Counted from the first letter of the stretch, positions 30,067 to 43,530 are shown. The stretch: DNA of 64,000 bases from Glandiceps talaboti (GCF_964340395.1 NC_135566.1:4632001-4696000), one strand, 5' to 3'. Numbers and translations are program-made. Notes: generated from the sequence alone by a model not told the origin.

Positions 30067-31839
30067 CATACATACATACATACATACATACATACATACA
30101 TACATACATACATACATACATACATACATACAGACATACTTACTTACATACATACTTACTTACATATACGTACATATAACATTAATGAAGCACATATGAA
30201 CATAGGCAAGCATACTCTTCATAACTATGACAATGGACTTTCCTTCCCCCTTCTACAGAACTTGGACTTGATGTGCTAGGCGTTCATGATCAGCTTTACC
30301 ACCAGAAACGTAAGTTGTTCTTATTTTTCTGTAACTTACAACATCTTTTAGGATGACAGGACAGATGATTTTCTGGAGAAGGCTAATGTAGTATTACAGA
30401 GGAAACGTGATGAATATTGAGTGCCTTCCCTAAGAATAAAGCCTTTCGATGTTTTCTCTTACATACATTAATTGTTGGAATGGAAAATTCTGAGCTAAAG
30501 CTATCATATAGATGGTAACTTTGAAGCTTGCATACTGTAGATATCGCCTAATTACCGAAAGTCATTAACTGCAATTTGTCATGTGGAATGTGAAGTGTGC
30601 ATTCTTGATATATAGCCTAATTACTTAAAATAAGTAATTATGCAAATGATACACCCAATATGCATTTGAAATATGACTTTCCATTTTACGGAAGGTAAAA
30701 GGACATTCAACACTAACAACATGATAAAAGCTTCTGAAAATGCAACGTTTTTGTACAGAAAGTCGGCCTACTAGTAAGTAGAAGAAATTTAGGGTTTTGA
30801 TCACTCAAATATATCTAGTTGAAAGATAAGAGAATCGCATGGATGCAAATCATAGGAATTATTATCATCTTTACTTCAAACAGGGTTTGGATGCGCTCGA
30901 TATCACTGCCCAGGTGATCTGGTGTGTAAAGAGAACCGATGGGGAGATGCCTACTGCATGGAAGGTAAATATATTTTTATATGTTAGTTTGTAAATACAC
31001 TATTGGTATTTCGCTGGCAACGACAGAAATACCCAGATATAATAATTTGATACCTATATATTGTACAAATATTTTGGTGTTTTTTCGAATCTGAACTGAA
31101 ATGAAGTCCATCACACCCAGAGCAGTTTGACTGATTAAATCTATACATTGAAAAACAGAGTCGACAAGACAATGCCAACATGTCTGATCTGAGCTGAATA
31201 TATTTCTTTAAAATTTCTCATATAGCTGAATCTACTCGTGATATGGCATCACCTGAAGATCGTATTGCTGAGAAGAGTAAGTTTATATATTCCTTGTGTG
31301 TGTAAAATTATCATATTAGTTGATAATGACATTGTTACAATCGCAAAGTGAGATGTTCTGAAAACCAATTCACTTAATATGAAGTTCGATCGGGTATATT
31401 CATACTTTCTAATAGAACCTTCTGGCACTTTTTTGATATTTTGTGGATAAAAATACAACTTTTCGAACACCTTGGATAAGAGGTTTGATTTCAGTATTTT
31501 CACTTGTAAAGTGTAAGTTTCGAAAGAAATAACCAAAATTGTAAGATTATGATGTCAAATTTATTACATTTACTAAGAAATAAAAACTTGGACTAGAGTA
31601 TCAGGTGTTCTATAAAAAACATTCATCACTGAACCAGTGACGTAGATGAGCGATATTGTGACGTATTACAACCAAAAAATGAATTCTGTGTTTTCTGTTC
31701 AAATGTGTACAACTTGGCTTGTGTGTGATGTTATTGTATCATCTTATGAACTGTTTCATTTTCAGGTCAAACCAAAAACCCAATTGTGAAGAGTATTTTG
31801 GAAGCACTTTATGCACAGAGACGTTTGAATGAAATGTGA
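24747..31839 (+). CDS. Precursor gene B: multi-copy four-cysteine peptide precursor (whole gene, 12 exons)
   Basis: Twelve exons, all introns phase 1, join into 266 residues. A signal peptide (MNLSLLLSTITLCVIFVTSV, then DA) is followed by Lys-Arg and a first module YGCWRYQC...HFGTAYC. Three identical modules FGCARYHC...NRWGDAYC follow, each directly after Gln-Lys-Arg. Cysteine spacing is C-x4-C-x5-C-x9-C in all four, implying two disulfides. Between modules lie acidic spacers (MASPEDRIAEK, LGLDVLGVHDQLYHQK). The C-terminus carries Arg-Arg and ends RLNEM. Prohormone cleavage at Lys-Arg would release four peptides beginning YGC or FGC. SPARC's follistatin N-hairpin has equal spacing plus one more Cys; WAP or EGF spacing does not fit. 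Receptor and role unknown. Paralogous to precursor A. Confidence 0.82.
25923..26009 (+). CDS. Precursor B exon 2: module 1 (divergent YGC copy)
   Basis: 87 bases, 28 codons, phase 1-1. YGCWRYQC, GEVC and FGTAYCMTSR. Two codons longer than the other module exons and more diverged, so the oldest copy in this gene. Confidence 0.85.
26191..26461. repeat. Alternating (TACA)n and (GACA)n blocks
   Basis: Four blocks TACA-GACA-TACA-GACA then a long TACA run; in intron 2 of precursor B. Confidence 0.95.
26743..27030. repeat. (TACA)n with CACA and TATA interruptions
   Basis: Nearly 290 bases, ending about 60 bases before exon 3 of precursor B; probably ancestral to the shorter arrays in units 1 and 2 of the duplication. 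Confidence 0.95.
27090..27152 (+). CDS. Precursor B exon 3: spacer 1
   Basis: 63 bases. Compared with the two later spacers it keeps four extra codons (LHVLERTLGAHDQLYHQK), otherwise near identical. Ends in the Lys-Arg site. Confidence 0.82.
27727..27807 (+). CDS. Precursor B exon 4: module 2
   Basis: 81 bases, first of three sequence-identical copies. FGCARYHC, GDLVC, NRWGDAYCME. Confidence 0.88.
28068..28118 (+). CDS. Precursor B exon 5: acidic spacer (EPARD form)
   Basis: 51 bases encoding EPARDMASPEDRIAEK, between CATATAG and GTAGGT. Copies 2 and 3 read ESTRD instead of EPARD. Confidence 0.82.
28478..28552. repeat. (TACA)n at the end of unit 1
   Basis: About 18 units followed by TACTTACT variants, between exons 5 and 6 of precursor B. 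Confidence 0.95.
28672..28722 (+). CDS. Precursor B exon 6: spacer 2
   Basis: 51 bases, LGLDVLGVHDQLYHQK plus the split Arg. Lacks the four codons found in exon 3. Confidence 0.82.
29286..29366 (+). CDS. Precursor B exon 7: module 3
   Basis: Base-for-base identical to exon 4, as are long stretches of flanking intron, so the duplication is young or homogenised. Confidence 0.88.
29627..29677 (+). CDS. Precursor B exon 8: acidic spacer (ESTRD form)
   Basis: 51 bases, ESTRDMASPEDRIAEK, donor GTAGGT. Confidence 0.82.
30037..30133. repeat. (TACA)n at the end of unit 2
   Basis: Same position as the unit 1 array but some 20 bases longer, with one CAGA unit. Length difference reflects slippage after duplication. 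Confidence 0.95.
30259..30309 (+). CDS. Precursor B exon 9: spacer 3
   Basis: 51 bases, identical to exon 6. Confidence 0.82.
30884..30964 (+). CDS. Precursor B exon 10: module 4
   Basis: Third identical copy of the FGC module. Confidence 0.88.
31226..31276 (+). CDS. Precursor B exon 11: acidic spacer, last copy
   Basis: 51 bases as in exon 8, but the last base before the donor is A (GTAAGT follows). The split codon with the next exon becomes Ser rather than Glu, fitting the switch to the terminal exon. Confidence 0.82.
31766..31839 (+). CDS. Precursor B exon 12: C-terminus and stop
   Basis: Acceptor TTTTCAG, 23 codons (QTKNPIVKSILEALYAQRR, then LNEM) and TGA. Arg-Arg near the end is a further possible cleavage site. 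The helix-like segment resembles the tail of precursor A. Confidence 0.8.
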
Positions 31840-34472
31840 AATACGTCCCAAAGAATGAACGAAGAAAATGCATGTCAAAATGTTTACCTCTAGAGTATGA
31901 TTGGCAATGGCCAACTGGGTACATATTACAAATTTCAGGCTATGGTTAGGGTTAGGATGGGGGTTGGTGCTAGTAGAACGTGACACTGGCTGACTGCTTT
32001 ACTTGTGTACACATTCATAAATATATGGTTACCAATTATTAATATTCATCAGTATCTTCTAGACCGTCTAATGCTTGAAAACCAGATATAGTAATTACTC
32101 CTAGATAATAACTACCCTTTTCCAATACTGTGATCCAAAATATTAAATTATTGAAGGCGTTTCAAGATCTACTAAATTTACCATTGTGATTTGAGAAATC
32201 CTGTACGAAAGTTATTATTTTTTACTTTGGTCCTCTATCGTGGCCATCTCATGCTTTCTGTGAATTACTAGTATAATGAAAATAAACAATTATCACGCAT
32301 GTTTTTAGTAATTAGTTTTAATTTGTGTTGTTAGTGTGTCCTTGTATTTACATATCAGAGAGATGTGATGTCTTGTGACAAAAATGTCAAACGTCCTTGT
32401 TAGAGGGACCCTGTGTATTTGTTTCTGATTACTCTTTCATCGCAACTATGAGTTGGTTGGTCGGTTGATTTTAAAAAAAGTTTTAAAAATCACCTTCTTC
32501 ATGTTTATTTGCCTCTCCTTTTCCTACTGTCTATCTTCTTTTTATTGGATTCCTTCCTCTGCTTCTCTACACAATTGGCATGTTTTCAGCTCAACTTTAA
32601 TCGACGTATTTGAAAAACTTCCGTCATGAAAGAAATGCTCTGTTCGTGAACCGCCATGACTGTAGATGATGTCGACAGTCCTGACACTTGCTCATTCTTG
32701 CCAGAGAGGGTACCGTTTCAAAAAATAGGCGGGCGAAAAAAATGACGTTGGAGCCAGAAAATTTTGGTCAGTCTGATAATTAGAAACAGAAAAAATAGGA
32801 CCACCCTTACCATTATAATGGTCATGAAAAAAAGTGTGGTTGAGAGGTGAACTGCTAATCTAATTAAATTCATGCTATATTCCAATAGTGTGAAAAACAA
32901 AAGAATGCATATTTTTACCATCTAATACACTTCGTTCTCCTGCTAATATCAGCACATTAAAATCCGACTGGCACTTAGATGTAAACTGATGATGCTATCA
33001 TTTCTTCAAATATCATATCACTCACATAGTCCATTGCGAAATAACGATACTGACCTTTTGACGACGTGACAATTCATTCCCTTTCAAAAATTTGCCACTA
33101 CCAGATTTTAGCATCTTGACAACTTGGTACTAAAATGGCCGACGCACAAATATATTGTTGTCAGTCGGGGGGGGGGGGGGGTTACGTATGCGCAACGGAA
33201 TTCGGCGTACTTAACCTGAAGGGCGCCGTCATTATTGTAGACACGGGGGGGGGATCGACAAATAGTCATCAAAAATGTAAGTACGCCATCCTGCCTTGCT
33301 CACAAAAGTTTAGTCAAAAGTGAGTGCATCCCTCTCCCCGCCGAAACTCTCACATTTGTGATTAGACTTGGCATTCACTATCATGCTGCCATCAACGTCA
33401 AGAATCTGCCAATCCTTCCTACTGTGTATGTAATCCATCACATATTAACAGGTACTTCATTCAACTGGTTACTTCCTTATATGGACAGGGAATACGTTAT
33501 TGTCTTCTGTATTCGTGTCATTAGCACTCGCAAGATCCACCAAGATCTTCCTTGTAAAATAGTGAACTCACATAGGCTATCAGTGTAAAACAATGGGATT
33601 TGGGGGTTTTTTTGTTTGTTATATATATTTATTTATTTTTAGTTCAGAAGAAGGAGAAGGGATAAACAAAACTTAATAGTCTATTATTTTTGGCCAAAAT
33701 TGACTTTTTATTACTAAATGAAGAGACATCTAAATTGAATATAGACATCCTATGTAAAAGAAAAAAGAGAAATGTTTCTACACTCGGCAAAATATTGAAT
33801 TCATGGTTACTGTTTACTAATTAGAAATTTTAGATAAAAAATTATGTGTGTAAATATTTCTGTTAGATATGGGTTGGAGAAATGTCATAACCTTTGTAAA
33901 CTTTCAAATCTCACTCAAAAATTGTTTTTCTTTCTCTTAAATTTGATTATTAATTGCGTAGGATTCTTTCCTCGTTCTCTTACATATATGTAATAACTAT
34001 TTTACCACCCCCCTCGAAAAAGTGTATGTAAATAAGTGTGTTTAAGCCAGGGCCAACATACAGAAAGTTCAACGGCATCAATTTGAGGGCGCTGTTACAA
34101 CTGATAATGTAGTTAACGAACCAGTAACAAACAAACTCGATTGGTTACTACGTCGGTTGTAACAGGTGTCATGTCTGAAATTTACAGGTGTTCAAAGGTG
34201 TATAAATAAAGTCATTGCATGGTTCCCAACTTTGTGTTATATTAATCTACAATTATAAGTATTATTCCTAGCAATTTATAGTACTGTATTTCTGATTTGC
34301 TTATGTTATATAAATGAATCGAATCAGATATGTCTTACAAAAATAGTATGATAATATCAAAAGTGTTAAAAAATCAACGTAAATACAAATCTGAAAGAAT
34401 TCCTGATCCAAATACTTTGATTTTTTGTCGATAATTAATTACTATATAATTTCAATATCCAGTACACCAAAA
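31840..34472. other. 3' UTR of precursor B and convergent intergenic region
   Basis: Holds the 3' ends of precursor B (plus) and EGF gene B (minus). A G run lies at about 33167-33181 and a shorter one near 33245. Open frames at 32718-32921, 33135-33323 and 33358-33588 show no motif. Confidence 0.45.
32281..32286 (+). terminator. Candidate poly(A) signal of precursor B
   Basis: AATAAA 442 bases after the stop codon. Plausible, not proven. Confidence 0.4.
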
Positions 34473-34558
34473 CTAAAGAAATCTAAAAAGTTGAAACAAA
34501 AAGCTAAGAAGCAGAACTGTTACTGTAGCAACTGGACGGCTGCTGTCTGCAATGAGAT
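34473..34558 (-). CDS. EGF gene B exon B36: GPI-type hydrophobic tail
   Basis: 27 codons and TAG after a TTTCAG acceptor. Small polar residues (ADSSRP) come before [19 protein letters not shown] and the stop. No cytoplasmic tail follows, favouring a GPI anchor signal over a transmembrane helix. Homologous to the tail exon at 57418-57500. Confidence 0.75.
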
Positions 34559-36624
34559 CTGAAAGATAAAAAAAAATATCAAATAGAATAAATAAAGTCT
34601 TAATGATATTCATAACATTAAATACTATGCCATGCACAAGCCAAGTTATTGTTTTTGAACATAAAATATGGATTATATACCCTGGATATATGGATTATAA
34701 AACCAGTTTTTTTACTCACATTCTCCACAAAACTGGCCTTCATATCCATTTCTACATACACAGACTTCCGCATCCTGAACCACGATACATATGGCACCAT
34801 TTAGACATGGACCAGGGTTACAAAGATCTAGCTCTACAAAGAACAAAATTATGACATAGACTTTTAATAACACTGCTTGCATTGTCACTGTAACTTTTCT
34901 TTACAGTGGCAGCAGGCGTCCAATCCATACACGCCGGCCTAGGGTTCCCTTACTACGAAAACCTAGCCAGTAACTAAGGACGCCCAAAGAAAATTAAATA
35001 GAAATACTGACTGACGTCATTCAAATAAGCCAAATTAAATGCAGTTATTGGAACTCTGGGTGGGTAAGTGTACAACAGGCTTGTCAACAAATATGAATTG
35101 CTACATCCAGATATTGATACTTGTAGAAATATTACGAAATAAGGTTAAAACAGTGTCAGTGACAGATGGGAATCTGGACAAAATGTATTAAAATTAGACT
35201 GATCCACCCGGGTAAGAGTCCAATGGCCCCACAACAAACATTAACAATCTAGCTAGGAGCTAGGGTAATAGTTCCACTCTCGTCTCTATGTTGGCGTACG
35301 GCGATATTGGGATTGAAATCTATTATTTTAATCGTATGTTGACTCACAGACAAATCTGTGGTTGATTGTGTGTCGTGAGTATTAAACTTATACCTCATGA
35401 CATATTACCCCAACAGGAATTAACATTTCCTTTAGAAAAAATACCGAGTTTATTGAACTGCCATATATACATACTCTGTTGACAATTTTCACCGATCCAA
35501 CCGTCTGGACATACGCATATGGGTCCTGTTGGCGTTTTACGACAGCTACCTCGTTCGCAGGGACCACCAGCTTCACACATATTTAGGTCTATGTAACGAG
35601 ACATGATGGTTGCAGGTATCAATTCAAGTAGTAAAATATAGCTTTGTTTGAACATTTCTTAATTCTCTAAGAAACCAATGTTAAATTGATGACTTTGCAA
35701 TGAAAGTAAACAATGTAATAACACATTTCCAAGGCAATTTAGCACGCTGAGACATTTGTAAACGTAAACGCCATCTTTGAGTTTTTGCAAAGTTAGAACA
35801 TCTTGAATTTGGAATAATTTTACATAGGAAATGTCACATTTCCCTTTTTTCTTGTCATTTGTTATGGAACGTATTGGTACTAATAAACGTCACTGGTAGG
35901 TGTAAACAAATTGTCTGGCAGAGCTATTGGAATAAATTGGGGGAAAGGATGATCGTAATGCTGCGATTTTGTGCAATCCTTGTGGCCCCACTCGATAACA
36001 CAACACTAAATTCGAAAACATGAGAATGAAACCCTGGCCTTTAGGTACAATGGCACAAGATCATTGCAATAAAACATTGTTAGAGAAAATCGTTTTAAGA
36101 AATTCAAGTTTTCAATTGAAATGACGTTGACAATCTTACCCATTCCACAGTTGACACCATCGAAGCCTTTTGGACAGGTGCACACATAACCCGGTTCGAT
36201 GTTTTCATTCAGGAAACATATGCCTCCATTTTCACAGAGGTGTTTATAGATCTCTGGACAGGTTGTAGATTCTTGAAAAAATAAATAACTTGATTGTGAT
36301 GAAGTATACATGGAGCTTTTACTTAGGCATTTTACAAGTGACACACAAACCGATTACGGTTTATGGATACAATGAGATTATTTTCCCTTTACATTTACTG
36401 TTATAAAGTTAGATACTTAATTTATGGTAATTACATGCTACATACAATCCTCGTGACTAGATACATAGCAGCAATTCTTTTACTCAAAGAGCTGTCACCG
36501 CATTATTCCACATGAAGTTATGAATGCTATTACTAAGAAATTAGAAAAAAACAACCCCCAGACCCACACACACATCAAAAAACAAAACCCCAGACAAACA
36601 CACAGACACACACACACCCACAGA

Positions 36625-36679
<55 letters not shown>

Positions 36680-39600
36680 CGCAGGGTACACTTACGGTAC
36701 ATAAATATCGATCATTGTCAACGTTAGCTATATCAATACAAATTTGTTAGACAATTGAAAAAACAGCTTACACGTCTACCATGCATAGTGGCCTATATAT
36801 TAACTTAAAAGGAAATGAATAAATGAAACCACGTTTACCACGTTCACAGTTTATGCCTTCATATCCCTGCTTACAGGAACATACATATCCATTCTCTGCA
36901 TCAGTATCACCTGTGCACATACCACCATTTTGGCATGGCTGTCCGAGCTCACATGGATTAACTGGAGATGTGCAAAAATTGTTATTTGTGAGCAATCATG
37001 TTTGGTTGGCCTTAAACAATTTAGTCATACCTTTCATGAAGTTCAACGTCACACAATAGAAACATGGCATTCATTGTTGATGTCACCTGTTACGCTGGTT
37101 TATGATGAATCAAGTCCATACTACGTCAACCTGAACATTCCCCGCCAGTTTGACATGGCAGACTATAACTGAGATGATTGTCATTCAAACCAACTTTTTT
37201 ACGCAATTACGGTGAATTTGTATCTTAAAAAGGACAGGAATAGTTATATCAATTATTGTACGGTACGGTGGACAATTTAGAAATGTAGTTTTTGAATCTT
37301 CAGAGCTAACAGTTTTGCTTGGAAAACGCAAATTTTGAAATGAAGTCACGCTCTGGTTTATATTATAATAAATCAAACATGGATGGATGGATGGATGGAT
37401 GGATGGATGGATGGAAGAATGGATGGATGAAGAGAAACCTACCTGTGTCACAAGTTTTCCCGGTATATCCTTGTATGCAATAGCACACGAAGCCGCCAGG
37501 CTGACTTCGATCAAGAGAACAAGTACCGTCATTTTGACAGGGGCTATTGATAACACACGTGTTTGCTGTGGATTTGAATATTGGACATTGTTAATGATCG
37601 TTGATCTTAGGCGATGCATACTTCTAATTTGCATAATTTGCCATTTCTGTACGGAGTTCGATTTCATTGTAAATTCAGACATCTTTATAACCAAATCATT
37701 TACACATCATTTGCAACAAAAAATTCATTTTTTAAAAAGATAACTGGTTCTCAATTCTATAAATAACTAAATGGAATAGACGAGAGACTAGAAATATAAG
37801 ATGTCATGTATTGGCCATTCAGCAGACAAAAGTTCACTGTGTGCTTGCAGTGATAGCTTAAATCAAAATATTAGCATGTATGGAATGGGTAACCTGACAC
37901 TTTCATGGAAATGACAGTGAGGACTGTACATCGATGAATGTATTCAATGACGAGATAAGTCACAGAAACTATCGATTGACTGCTGGTACCTCTGTCTATC
38001 TGTGATGGATGGACTGGGAATTACTAGAGCTTGTAGTGTAGCCCACTCGATTTTGTGTCACACCTAAATCAAACAGTAACTATTACGTACCTTGTTCACA
38101 ATTCTGACCAGTGTATCCCCGTGTACATGCACATCTGTAGCCTGCAGCTATGCTAGAATCAGGATAACAGTTTCCACCATTTTGACATGGAAAACTTGGG
38201 ATGATGCAGGAATTTACTGAAAATGAAATAGTTATTGAAAGGATGCTGAAAGTTCTTCAGACAACATAACCACTGTATACGTATTTTTCTCGAACTCTCA
38301 TAGAGTACAATATTATTATTTTCCCCATTTTCAGTTCAGTGCAGCTTTTACGGAAAATGGGAAAATATCACGTTTCTAGTATCAAATAGGACAATGCAGC
38401 CTCTAATATTTTGATAGTATTCAAAACAATATTCAAAGTATGTCGTACATATTTCCTATAAAAAGACTACTAAAGTTTAAATGTTACATTTTACCTTGAG
38501 CTGAACAATAGTCCCGTGTTAAAGAACTGGTTGAATTTCCTATGTGAACCGTCCCTGTGACAGGGATCGTGTTCTATATTTACTGTTGTTGATGGTGATT
38601 CAAGAAGATGGTTGGCTTGAAAAAGATATTGTACACAAAGATAGATTAAAGAGAAATTGTTTTGCAATGTAGTCTAAGTCTTTCTTAGAATCAATTCTTC
38701 GAATTATTATTTGATTGTACTTCGATGGTTATTCTATCGAATTTCAGAAGTTCTGTAAGATTGCTTGGAATCGAGCAAACCTCATATTTCTTACTTACCT
38801 TGATCACAGTTCTGGCCTAGGAATCCCTGATTACAGACACAGGTATATCCACTAGATTGAGACGGATCATAGGAGCATGTACCGCCATTTTTGCATGGTT
38901 GGTTGATGACACACTTGTTGACTGAAAATGTATGGAGAGGACAAGAATATTCAAAATGTGTAATTTTCATATTCATTGTTATCTCTTTATGAAATAGTGG
39001 ATGGGGAACATACACATAGCCATGTAGTGTAGTTGAAATACAATGTTGTGAGTGGGCCACGAATGTGAGCAAGCCACCTTATGAAAATTCATCTATGTAG
39101 TCATAGTATTTACAATCGTATTTTTGTGTGGTAAAACTGCTTAAAGTGTGAGAAAGAATTATTTCAGAAGACGTCGGTGTATACAAATCGCTTGTCTCCA
39201 GTTTCGCAAGAAAGTATACAAATCAAAAGAGCCGCCTCGCTGCGACTCATTTCGCTATTTCTGAGATTTTTTTGAGAGGAAAGTGATTTGTACCTTGTTC
39301 GCAGTTTTGACCAGTAAATTCTTCACTGCATGCACATCGATATCCAGTCGTCCGACTGATGTCTGGTGAGCAAGTCCCACCATTCTGACATGGGCCAGGA
39401 ACCGTTATCACACATGGATTCACTGAAATATAAACAAGATATGTCAAACATTTACAAATATGTCTTGTACATATGGGTATATGGCTTTCGAACAACTGCC
39501 ACGGAATTCAATATTTTCAAACAGGATACTTTAAATGTTTCTTGACAATTCAATAATCTTGTGAAAATTTGTCTCAGGAATTAAAAAAATACTTCTCTAG

Positions 39601-42600
39601 TTATTATACGATAATATATGACTGTGTATCAACCCATCACCCCTTACCATTTTTTCATGAAAATTCTGGATATGACTAGCACAAATTGTTTTGAATAGAT
39701 GATGAATAGTCCCTGTCACAGTGTTATCTATTAGCCATGACTTACTGAATTACATGAAGCTTATTGTGTATGAGTAGAAATTCTGTATTTCAAATGATTT
39801 GATGGGAGAGCTTTTTACAGTAATGCATGCAAGTACTTATAAGTTTTCCGTTAATGTGACTCCAGATAACCATGAAGGTCATTCTTGCCCACCCGGCATA
39901 GTTGTTCCCCATATATGGGATATTTTCAAATCTGTAGTTATAGCTTCGAGTTACGGAAACGTTGCCCTGTAACACTATAAATATATGCTGTACCTTGTTC
40001 ACAGTTTTGTCCCTGGAATCCTTGGTAACACGAACACCTATAACCAGAGGCTTGGCTAGAGTCACGATTGCACGTCCCTCCATTTTGACAGGGTTGAGGT
40101 TGGACTATAAGGCATGGATTAGCTGTGAAGTAGGAGATTGATACATTAATTTACACTAAAAAGGTTTACATGTGTCTAATTGGGAATTACACATCGTCGT
40201 CTTGAAGTAGAGCTAGGAGAAAGCAGGTAACAGTCAAATATGTAGAATAGTTGAACAACTTCTCAAGATGTTACTAGTATTTGAATTCATTTGAATCCCC
40301 AAATTTCGTTTTATAAGCTCATGGAACAAAATATTCCTTTTTTACATACCCTGCTCACAGTTTTGACCAGTAAATCCTTGGGAACAGGTACATCGATATC
40401 CTGTAGTTTGACTAGAATCTGGATAGCAGGTTCCGCCATTTTGACAAGGATTAGTGGCGAGGCATGGGTTTGCTGTATGGGTGAATGAAACAAATGGTGT
40501 CACTTTAACTTTAGCTCTTACTGTCCAGGTCCTTTTTTTATAAGCAGAGCCAACACCATTAGGCGTTGGTGGAGTGTCATGGAATCGACAAGATACGAGC
40601 CATGTTAACTTTAAATCTAGTGAACACATCCAAGCATGCAATTGGGCATTGAGTAGTCGATGGCAATCGTCCAGGTTAAACGTTTGAGGGCAACTCTGAA
40701 ATAAATATTTCAAGGGGAGAGATGAATTGTAGTTAAATTGAAACTTCTTGATTAGGCAAGATGGGTTCCAAGAAGTGCGGGTATCTTTATAGATTTGGTG
40801 CATTATATTCAGTTCATAATAAGTGATGAAAATGCTTCATCTGTTTTGATTCGCTTTTACAAGTTTGTTATATATATATACCTTCTGCACAGTTTTGCCC
40901 GGTATATCCTTCAGAACAGGAACAAATGTAACCACTGGGTTGTTGGGAATCACGTGAACAAGTTCCGCCATTTTGACATAGTTGAGTCAGAAGACACGGG
41001 TTTACTGCGAAGAGAAAACAACAATACATACATGGAGCTATCGTATTTCGCGTGAATTGATAGGTCTAAATAAGATGTTCGTCGTTAATAGTTTGGTCAA
41101 CTGATAGACTGCAACTGTCAATGAGTCAGAAAGGTTACCCGTACATTTGACTGTTTATCATGTCACTGTTAGAAACCGAAGGGGCATAGCGTTCGTGACG
41201 TCATGTCCTTGGATGTCTCATGTTGTCATAAACATTACACTCATTTGTCACAAACTGAAATCAACATTTTACGATTGATAATTTCCTTGTTCAAACAGTA
41301 GTGACCATTCTAGCCAGTGTGTTAAGAATGCTTATAAAACCTTACCCTCCACACAGTTACTTCCAATAAATCCAAGGGCACACGAACAAACATATCCGCG
41401 CGATTGTGATTGGTCTCGCAAACATGTCCCGCCATTTTGACAAGGATGTGTGAAGCATGGATCGACTAAAATACAAACAACAAACGGAAGATTTAAGACT
41501 TCTTGAAAATTAAGTTCATCCAAAATAAAAATTAGCAACCGACTACAGAATTGTAGAAACCTCACCTGCATCACAAATGTCTCCTATAAACCACTGCAAG
41601 CATGCACACCGGTAGCCTCTAGGAAGAGCGATATCAGTGGTGCAAGTTCCTCCATTTTCGCAAGGTTGGCTGCGACAGGGGTTGTCTGTAAATATAAAAT
41701 TAACATTAAGGTCCAGGGTAATAATGAAACTATAGTCATCAAAGTGAACGTTTCCAATGAAATTATAGATAACAGCGACAATATGAAAAAACAACCAGTC
41801 GGTCAGTCCACAAGTCAAGGGGCAGCTAAGACGGTTACACACATCCAATTTTCTATTAATGGCAAGACGTCTGTCGCGTAGTATACATCAACAAGTGTTT
41901 TCTAAACACATCACCTGGTGCATCAGTACCATAATCTGAATTCCCATATAAACCAACAAACGTACGCACGTCGACAGTTTGGTTCAAGTAATATGCATAC
42001 AGTACCTAATTTAACAACTATCATATGTCATGAGCATTATAAAATCAATGTCGTACTTTTTCGTACATATCACATGAGTTGGCCGTTTCGTACTTACAGT
42101 TTTCACATAGATCTCCTTCGTAAGGTCCATTACATGCACATATTTCATAACCTCCTGATATGACACACTGCCCGCCATTTAGGCAAAGGTTTGTGGTACA
42201 TAGTTCTTCACCTATTGTAACGGGACAAGAAAATGTCACTACCGAAATATAATAACTATCGTCAAGGAGTTGGTAAATCAGTTTGTATCAGATATCTTAT
42301 AGGGGTAATTTTCATGCCACATACATCTACATGGAAATAGTTACAGCAAGCAACGAAGCAGCGTTTGTCATTTTCAGTATACTCGTATATCTATCTGACA
42401 AAAGTACAGTAGGACAACTACAAGTCCATAGTACCTACCTTGTTCACAATTTGTACCAGTGAAGCCTTGAACACATGAACAGGTATACTGCACCAGTGGA
42501 TTTTGAACATGACTTTGACAGGTTCCTCCATTCTGACATGGGTGACTGAAGCAGGCATCGACTGTGAGCAAATTGCAGTATGATGTTATAGGGCATGCCC

Positions 42601-43530
42601 GTGGGGTGTGGGTGTGTGTATGTGTGCAGTCTGTTTGTCTGTCTTTCTGTGTCCAAAACCATTATGTAACTTGTCCAGATGTGCGGATAACCACATACTT
42701 GGTGACCGTGATTCTTGATCATTTTTAAAATTCAAATGCGAAAGTTTGCGTGTGAGAGGATAGTGTGGGTAGTGTGTAGGCTTTATCAAATTGTACTGAA
42801 AGTACAAACCCACTGTTTACATGTCAAAGTAATGCATTAAATATATACCCTACATACAGATACGATTTTACTTTTAACGAACTGTGAAACTGACCTTGGT
42901 CACAAGTGTCCCCAGTAAACCATTGTAAACATGTACATGTATATCCAATTTGAACGCTGGTTTCTTGGTGACACGATCCACCATTTTTACATGGTAGAGT
43001 ACGACATGGGTTATCTGGAGAGAGAAAAAAACGACCATGATATTGATATATATGTCGTGATATAAGTTGGAACGGTACAGATTGCATGGCAAGTGCCAGA
43101 CATGATTCAATCTCGGGCCACTACAACTTAACCCAGGTTTGTTTTGTCTTCACAACATCATTGACTCAACTGCCCATTCCTCCCTCTGAAAACACGACTC
43201 GGTATTATGGCAATTGCGCGAATGTACCTACAATATTATTTCACTAAAATGTTAACCAATCAAGGTAACCAGACACACCTCTTTCAACACCAGAAACTTT
43301 GGCTTTACCTCAGACAACAAACACAATTTCTTATATTAGGCATTATACAAAACAGTGTCCTCGGTAAACAAAACATGTATTACGTTGTCGGAGAAAACAT
43401 TCATATTTTGAATTATAATTTGAACGACAAAACCCATAAAGGCAAAGGGGGCTATAAAACAACAATAATCATTGAAACATCTGTGAGTTCATTTTATGTA
43501 TGTATGTATGTATGTATGTATGTATGTATG

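Larger units (their letters stand above)
27041..31650 (+). repeat. Tandem triplication of about 1.6 kb including three exons each
   Basis: Units start at CATACTCTTCATAACTATGA (27041, 28625, 30208). Each holds a spacer exon, a module exon and an acidic spacer exon in the same order with nearly identical introns. Module-to-module distances are 1559 and 1598 bases. Units 1 and 2 carry a TACA microsatellite near their ends; unit 3 has lost it. Confidence 0.93.

Noticed and set aside
38512-38575. Possible decayed EGF exon (acceptor, DPC, donor CAAG-GT)
   Set aside because: Only one cysteine fits, with no loop motif; the similarity to neighbouring donors is too weak to call a pseudo-exon.
40500-40803. 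Minus-strand open frame upstream of B26
   Set aside because: Continuous with the exon only because the intron happens to lack stops; the in-phase acceptor at 40472 defines the EGF exon. No domain recognised in the extension.
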